64,000 bases of DNA, taken from contig NC_044030.1 of NCBI RefSeq assembly GCF_900496995.4, positions 76,052,017 to 76,116,016 on the forward strand, written 5' to 3'. A model generated the notes under the pieces. It saw nothing but the letters and a program-made list of their open reading frames with translations. It had not been told where the DNA came from and made no database searches. Both the position numbers and the translations under genes were made by a program. Shown here piece after piece: positions 59,336 to 64,000 of the stretch (position 1 is the stretch's first letter; every line of letters begins with the position of its first letter). Source of the DNA: Aquila chrysaetos chrysaetos. Taxonomy: Eukaryota > Chordata > Aves > Accipitriformes > Accipitridae.

Positions 59336-59380
59336 CTGCCGGTCCCCGCCACCGCCCCGCGTTCAAACGGCGGCTCCGCC
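59336..59380 (-). other. ARHGEF39: Candidate ARHGEF39 non-coding exon 1
   Basis: On the minus strand the words ggcag/gtaacg form a donor site at the border 59336/59335 in the CpG island. Joined to the acceptor at 57391, this gives a 5'UTR exon whose start lies about 100-150 bp from the myosin ATG. The upstream limit is arbitrary. Confidence 0.5.
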
Positions 59381-59511
59381 CCGGCGGGCGGTCCCGGGGC
59401 GGAGCAGGAGCCGGAGCGGGAGCGGGAGAGGGGCCGGGCCGGGCAGGGCAGGGCTGGGCTGGGCTGGGGCGGCCGGCCGGCCGGCGGTGCTTTCGGTGGG
59501 AGCCGTCCGGC

Positions 59512-59637
59512 ATGGGGTCGCGGGGGGAGCGTCGCCCGTCCTGCGGGGCGGCCGGGAACCTGGCGGAGCTGGCGGAGCTGGACGAGGAGGCGCTGCTGGG
59601 CGGGCTGCGGGAGCGGTTCCTGAGGCAGCAGGTCTAC
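59512..59637 (+). CDS. Myosin exon 1
   Basis: Encodes residues 1-42. The start ATG lies in the context ccggcatgg. An acidic LAELAELDEEALLGGLRERF stretch precedes QQVY, where myosins normally read IYT just before the first motor beta-strand. Donor gtgagt. Confidence 0.85.
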
Positions 59638-62600
59638 GTGAGTGCCGGCGGGACCCGGGGCGGGGGGCGGCGGCGGGGGCTCGGCTTGACGGGCTCTCCC
59701 CTCTCCGCCAGACCGACGTCGGGGACATCCTCATCGCCATGAACCCCTTCCAGCCCCTGCCGCTGTGCGGGAGAGAGGTGAGTCCCCGCGGCCGGCCGGG
59801 CCCCGCAGCAACACCCCCCCCCCCCCCCCCCGCAGCCCCTTCACCGTCTCTCCGCCACCGCTTCCCCCCCAGGTCTCCGAGCGGTACCGGCGCCAGGAGA
59901 CAGGCATGCTGCCGCCCCACATCTTTGCCGTGGCCAGCCGGGCCTACTACGGCATGCTGGGCCGTCGGGGCAACAGGCCCCAGAACCAGTGCATTGTCAT
60001 CAGGTGAGGGTCTGGGTGGGCGGCCGGGCCGGGCCGGGGGCTCGCCGGAGCCGGGCAGAGGTGGGGGGCCGGGTGGTGGCCAGCGGAGCCTCACCGGGCT
60101 CTCCCCGCTGAAGTTTCAGGTGAAGCTCGTCTCCAGCGCTGTGCGTGAGTCAAAACCCAGCTGCGCTTGTGTCCTGGTTATGTCCCCTCCCGAGATCTTG
60201 CCCAGCCCCAGCCTGCCGTTGAGGGGGGGCAAAAATGTTGGAGAGACAGCCTTGATGCTGTGCCGGCACTGCTCAGCAGTAGCCAAAACACTGGAGTGTT
60301 ATCAGCACCTTTCTAGCTACCAGCACTACGAGGGCTGCTATGGGGAGAATTAACTCTAACTCAGCCAGACGCAATACAGCTTGCAGCGCATCGCTCTTCC
60401 CGAGCTGCCCGCGTTCTGGACAGGAGAGCGGGCAGGTCGCGAACGGAGGTGCCCGGCAAACAAAGCTGGCTTTTGTGGGGTGGATCGGCTGCCGATGCTG
60501 GTAACACAGCTAAATGTTTTGGGTTTGCTTCTGGGGGGATGTGGCCTTGGAAAGATTCAACGAGTTCTCGGGAAAGCCACAGGGTGCTGCTCTTTGCCGG
60601 AACAACTCCCACCATAAGTGCTGTGATAAAGGTTATACGTAATGAAGGGAACCTGTTTTCGCAAAGCGGAGCTGTCCATGTGTAACCAGAGAGCAGGAGA
60701 AAAAAAAGTAGAAGCTTTTTTTTTCCCCTAAGACCTTTGGGAACCCAGTCAGGGAAAATCTTATTGTCATGGGCAGTTCCGTGCACTAGAAGCGAAAAAA
60801 ATGGGCTCTTGTAACCAAGGTGCGTACCAGTGTCACGAGCGCTTCACTTGTTGTCACTACTGTTCTGCTGAAACTGCAGGGCAGCAGATAGCATCAGCTA
60901 ATAGGGCAAGCCTCAGATGACATCAACTAGCAGAGAAAGCCTCAAATCACTGACTGCCTGTTCTGGGTATTGTAAAGAACTGTTTAAATGTCACTGCAGT
61001 TAAAATGTTAATTGCCAGCTTGTTTGATTTAATATTCCCTCCTTTATATTGGCCTTCTGATCATTTTGTCAGTATTTTCAGTCTACAGGCTTGCTGAATC
61101 AGTGCTCAGTGTTGTGGTGGGACTGGGAGCTGACCTTGAGGGTCACTTGAGCCCCACTCGTTTCCCTAGTCTGCAAGCCATCAGTGCCTGCGCTTTACTT
61201 GAAGTGCTCTCAAGAAGTGGTGACTGTGGAGTCAGCAGGTGGAAGACATGCTGCTGGTAGGGCTCTTAGGGGTGGAGAACAGTCATAGTATGTGCCTTGG
61301 GAGATGGAAGACAAGAAAGAGTAACCTGTGGGTGTTTGCCAAGAAGTCAGTGGCCTGATTGTTTTCTGCCAGCAGTTTGTGGTCTCAGAGATGAGAGTCT
61401 GAGCTGCTCTTGTGCATCTTGCAACCCTATTAACTGGTGTGTATGTTGCTAGTGGTACAGCACTTTGGTCTCCTAGAGATGACTTTGCTCTTCTTCACAG
61501 CCTGGGGCAGTTACACATCTGCAGCTGGATAGTATTTGCAGGACCTGCTGAAGCTTTTGTGCTTGTTGGAGGGTACAAGGACAAGCTCGAACCATGGGAG
61601 TGCTGACTGATAGTGCTTTTGTGGACGAAGCAAGTCACTGAAAACAAAAAAAACCATCTTGCATACTAAGCAGGGATGCTGTCTGCATGGCATGTTCTCA
61701 ACTGGCAAAATGGTCTGTCTTTGTGCATATTCAGATGGCGATGGCCTGATCTGTGCTTGAGATCAGGTATCTGTTGTAGTATTTGAGGTATTTAGCCACC
61801 TATGACACATACTTGATCCCAAGCACAGAGCCACTGGGAGCTAAAAGCAGTAAAGCCACACCAGATGTTCAAAGGTCGGGTGTGGAAAGGGAGACCTGCC
61901 CTCAGGTATACCTTCAGCATTTCCTGCATTATTTTTTTTCTATGCATACGCTGAAGTTCTCTGCTGGTATGATGTTGTCAACCAAGGACACGTCTCAGTG
62001 ACTGTACATTCCCCCTCCCAGGACAGGGGAAACTGCCCTTGCCAAGTGCTGCTTGTTTGACTTGGGGGCAGAGGTGCTTGGGCACGTATGATGGCAGAGT
62101 GACGGCAGAGTGACGTGCACCGCTGCCACTGTGGGTGTGTGGATGGCTCTGCGGTGACGTGCCCGCGTTCTCAACTGGCTGATGCATGTAAATGTGTGAA
62201 GTGCCTGAGATTTGAGATTGCAACAGTATCTCAAGATCAGTACTCAGTTGTGGATATGAGATAGACGGGGCAAATCTCTCTGAAGGAGGAGGAAGCTGTC
62301 AACTCCAGCATATGTGGGGGAGTCGATGTATCAGATCGCTTTTGAAGGAGGTTGTTTTCCAGAAGTTAGATATATTTTTTTCTTAAGAAGCAGAGCAAAT
62401 GGTCTGTCCAGTGCATCCCATCCAGAAGTGATGGCATGGGGTATACCTTACTCCTTTGCAGATGGGGAAAAAAATCCACTGGGGAGGGATCAGTACCTTG
62501 TGGGACTCGCGGTGTAAAGCTGTGGTGTGAGTTTGTACTCATACATGCAGTTTAGCTGAAAAAGTTATGAAGCTCTTGGACAGGAGAGCACTCTCAAATG

Positions 62601-62779
62601 ATGGGGCACTAAGGTGTAAGGGGCAGAACAGCTATACTTTACAGCTGCTGGAATTTCCTTTGATTTTTCTTGGCAGTGGAGAGAGCGGTGCAGGGAAAAC
62701 AGAGAGTACGAAGCTATTGTTGCAGCACATAATGAACCTATGCAAAGGCAACTCACAGCTGGAGCGGCAGATCCTTCAG
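59512..62779 (+). CDS. Unconventional myosin heavy chain, N-terminal motor part (runs off window)
   Basis: Four in-frame exons (59512-59637, 59712-59777, 59873-60003, 62677-62779) encode 142 residues beginning MGSRGERRPSCGAAGNLAEL. Motor-domain marks appear in order: TDVGDILIAMNPFQPLPL (residues 43-60), PPHIFAVASRAYYGML (about 79-94), NQCIVISGESGAGKTESTKL (P-loop, about 104-123), then CKGNSQLERQILQ. From family knowledge it binds ATP and moves on actin. There is no SH3-like N-terminal subdomain as in class II or V, and no kinase domain before the motor as in full-length class III. VGDILIAxNPF is class III-like, while PPHIFA and GESGAGKTESTKL are also class VII/X-like. I could not assign the class; a class absent from mammals is possible. 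Later motor exons, neck and tail lie beyond the window. Confidence 0.9.
59712..59777 (+). CDS. Myosin exon 2
   Basis: A 66-bp exon encoding TDVGDILIAMNPFQPLPLCG and RE. The NPF motif is diagnostic of the myosin head. Phase 0-0, acceptor ccag, donor gtgagt. Confidence 0.9.
59814..59831 (+). repeat. Poly-C tract in myosin intron 2
   Basis: Eighteen Cs followed by gcag 41 bp before the exon 3 acceptor. The nearby cag is a possible cryptic acceptor. The homopolymer length may be inaccurate. Confidence 0.8.
59873..60003 (+). CDS. Myosin exon 3
   Basis: A 131-bp exon encoding VSERYRRQETGMLPPHIFAV, then ASRAYYGMLGRRGNRPQNQC and IVI plus two bases of Ser. The PPHIFAVA segment is standard for the motor. 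Acceptor cccag, donor gtgagg. Confidence 0.92.
60004..62676 (+). other. Myosin intron 3
   Basis: The 2.7 kb intron holds a partial ERV LTR (60195-60378, minus) and the second arm of a diverged direct repeat (61195-61450). Otherwise nothing is recognised. Confidence 0.8.
60195..60378 (-). mobile_element. Partial endogenous retrovirus LTR, minus orientation
   Basis: Words such as gccttgatgctgtgc, cactgctcagcagtagc and ggggagaattaactctaact match the reverse complement of the 5' half of the LTR at 50841-51374, with divergence. It is a fragment of the same or a sister LTR family, in opposite orientation. Confidence 0.7.
62677..62779 (+). CDS. Myosin exon 4, P-loop exon
   Basis: A 103-bp exon encoding SGESGAGKTESTKLLLQHIM, then NLCKGNSQLERQILQ. 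GESGAGKT is the invariant ATP-binding P-loop. Acceptor ggcag, donor gtgggt, ending in phase 0. The next expected exon (the NSSRFGK switch I region) is not found before 64000. Confidence 0.94.
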
Positions 62780-63451
62780 GTGGGTCATTACAGGATGGTA
62801 CTTGTCTTGCAGCAGTGTTGCTTCTGCATCTTCAACTTGCATTAGCCTCGGGAAGCCTGCTGATGAATCACCACTGGAAGTCAGGAAGCAAAACATAAGA
62901 CACATAAGAAAATAGTGCGTGAGGATGGTGAAGTAGCTGACCACAAACTAGAACAGTTGGTAGGTCAGTAATTCTGTTTGCTGGGAATATACTGGTATCT
63001 TAAATGATAGAAAACTATTGCTATCGTTCATCAGGTTCTCTGTGACAAGGGGTTAGGTGCATTTTCAGAATTTCCTGCTTGAGGTAGAACAAGGACTTTT
63101 ATTAGAAAAATGAAGTCTTGTTTTAATGGTACACAAGGATGGAGAATCCACACAGCCTTCAGTCACCTTTCCTTGGGTATTTATTCTTACACTTACTGTC
63201 AGGCACATAGCTGCTAACTGGCTAACTTCATCTTTGCTGTTTTCATATACTTTTGCTAGCTGATTTTGAAACGTATTTGTCTCTTTGGTCTGAAGTATTT
63301 CCACTTGAATTGCTCCCCAAGGTGTTGTGAGGTTTTTTGAGCAAAGCATACTTTAGCCTTCCATGTGGTAGATTAAGCAGAGTGAGTTCTTGGACTACTT
63401 CATTTTAAAGTCTGTGTTTTTGGGTTTACTGTAGAGCCAGAGAGATCTTTC
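62780..63451 (+). other. Myosin intron 4 (start)
   Basis: Intron sequence after exon 4, with no exon or repeat recognised before the LTR-like element. Confidence 0.75.
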
Positions 63452-64000
63452 TGTGTGTGGTGGGTTAACTCTGGCTGTACACCAGGTGCCCACCAAGCCA
63501 CTCCCCCTCCTTAACTGGGCAGCCAGAGAAAAATATGACAAAAGGGTCATGGATTGAGATAAGGACAGGGACATCTCACCCGGCTATTACTGTCACAGGC
63601 AAAACAGACTTGACTTGGGGAAAATTAATTTAATTTATTGACAATTAACATCAGAGTAGGATAATGAGAAATAAGACCAAATCTTAAAACACCTACTCCC
63701 AACCCCTCCCTTCTTCCCAGGCTCAACTTCACTCCCAATTTCTCTGCCTCCTCCCCGCAAGCAGCACAGGGGGATGGGGAATGGAGGTTGCAGTCAGTTC
63801 ATCACACACTCTCTCTGCCTTTCCTTCCTCTTCACGCTCTTCCCTGTTTCCAGTGTGGGGTCCCTCCCACGGGCAACAACAGTCCTCCATGAACTTCTCC
63901 AACGTGAGTCCTTCCCACAGGCTGCAGTTCTTCACAAACTGCTCCAGCGTGGGTCCCCCACAGGGTCACAAGTCCTGCCAGAAAACCTGCTCCAGTGTGG
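63452..64000. mobile_element. Dispersed avian repeat, probably ERV LTR (runs off window)
   Basis: It starts near tggtgggttaactctggctg and continues with a known order of words (aaaacagacttgacttgggg, cccctcccttcttcccaggc). Then come imperfect repeats built on ccagcgtgggtccc and cctgctccagtgtgg. I recognise this as a high-copy avian repeat, likely an LTR of an endogenous retrovirus. Orientation is not certain and the end lies beyond the window. Confidence 0.7.

Larger units (their letters stand above)
59020..60120. promoter_or_regulatory. CpG island with bidirectional promoter of ARHGEF39 and the myosin gene
   Basis: GC- and CpG-dense sequence covers the likely first exon of ARHGEF39 (minus) and the first three exons of the myosin (plus). 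GC-box-like words (ggggcggagc at 59396-59405, ggggcggccg near 59466) lie between the two starts. No TATA box was seen. Confidence 0.8.

Noticed and set aside
58987..60353. Long overlapping frames of up to 374 codons on both strands
   Set aside because: GC-rich shadows over the myosin exons and the CpG island. They read through splice sites, and the correct frame is given by the myosin motifs.

Overview
The window is vertebrate nuclear DNA, almost certainly from a bird. Short exons with GT-AG boundaries sit in long AT-rich introns. The recognisable repeats are CR1-type LINE fragments and LTRs of avian endogenous retroviruses, and the two promoter regions are sharp CpG islands. The LTR types point to a neoavian lineage rather than a galliform, but this is inference.

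Region 1 (1-39310, probably with a 3'UTR beyond) is the 3' two thirds of CCBE1 on the plus strand. Nine exons (17891-39310) can be joined in frame. They encode the cysteine-rich end of the N-terminal region, a first EGF-like module, a calcium-binding EGF module, a linker, two collagen-repeat stretches and the C-terminal domain. The first two exons and the promoter lie upstream of the window. The first 17.9 kb and the other introns hold old CR1 fragments, low-complexity DNA and a few CpG-bearing patches that could be regulatory.

Region 2 (about 43.2-45.15 kb) is a CpG island followed by the compact three-exon gene MRPL17 (plus strand, complete, 171 aa), a mitochondrial large-subunit ribosomal protein. 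Two near-consensus ZNF143-type motifs lie upstream of its start codon.

Region 3 (about 46.96-59.4 kb) is ARHGEF39 on the minus strand. It is complete: nine coding exons, 338 aa, a DH-PH Rho guanine-nucleotide exchange factor. It lies tail to tail with MRPL17. A non-coding first exon probably lies in the CpG island near 59.35 kb.

Region 4 (59512 to the window end) is the start of an unconventional myosin heavy chain on the plus strand. Four exons encode the first 142 residues, from the N-terminus through the P-loop. It is head to head with ARHGEF39 and probably shares a bidirectional promoter with it. The class could not be fixed: the sequence has class III-like and class VII/X-like features and no kinase domain before the motor.

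The four genes do not form a pathway. CCBE1 is an extracellular lymphangiogenesis factor, MRPL17 is mitochondrial, ARHGEF39 acts on Rho GTPases and the myosin is an actin motor. The most interesting points are the unplaced myosin, the divergent promoter, a diverged direct repeat on either side of that promoter, an inverted CR1 pair inside ARHGEF39, and the neighbourhood of genes that lie on three different chromosomes in human. No prokaryotic system, CRISPR array or novel operon is present.
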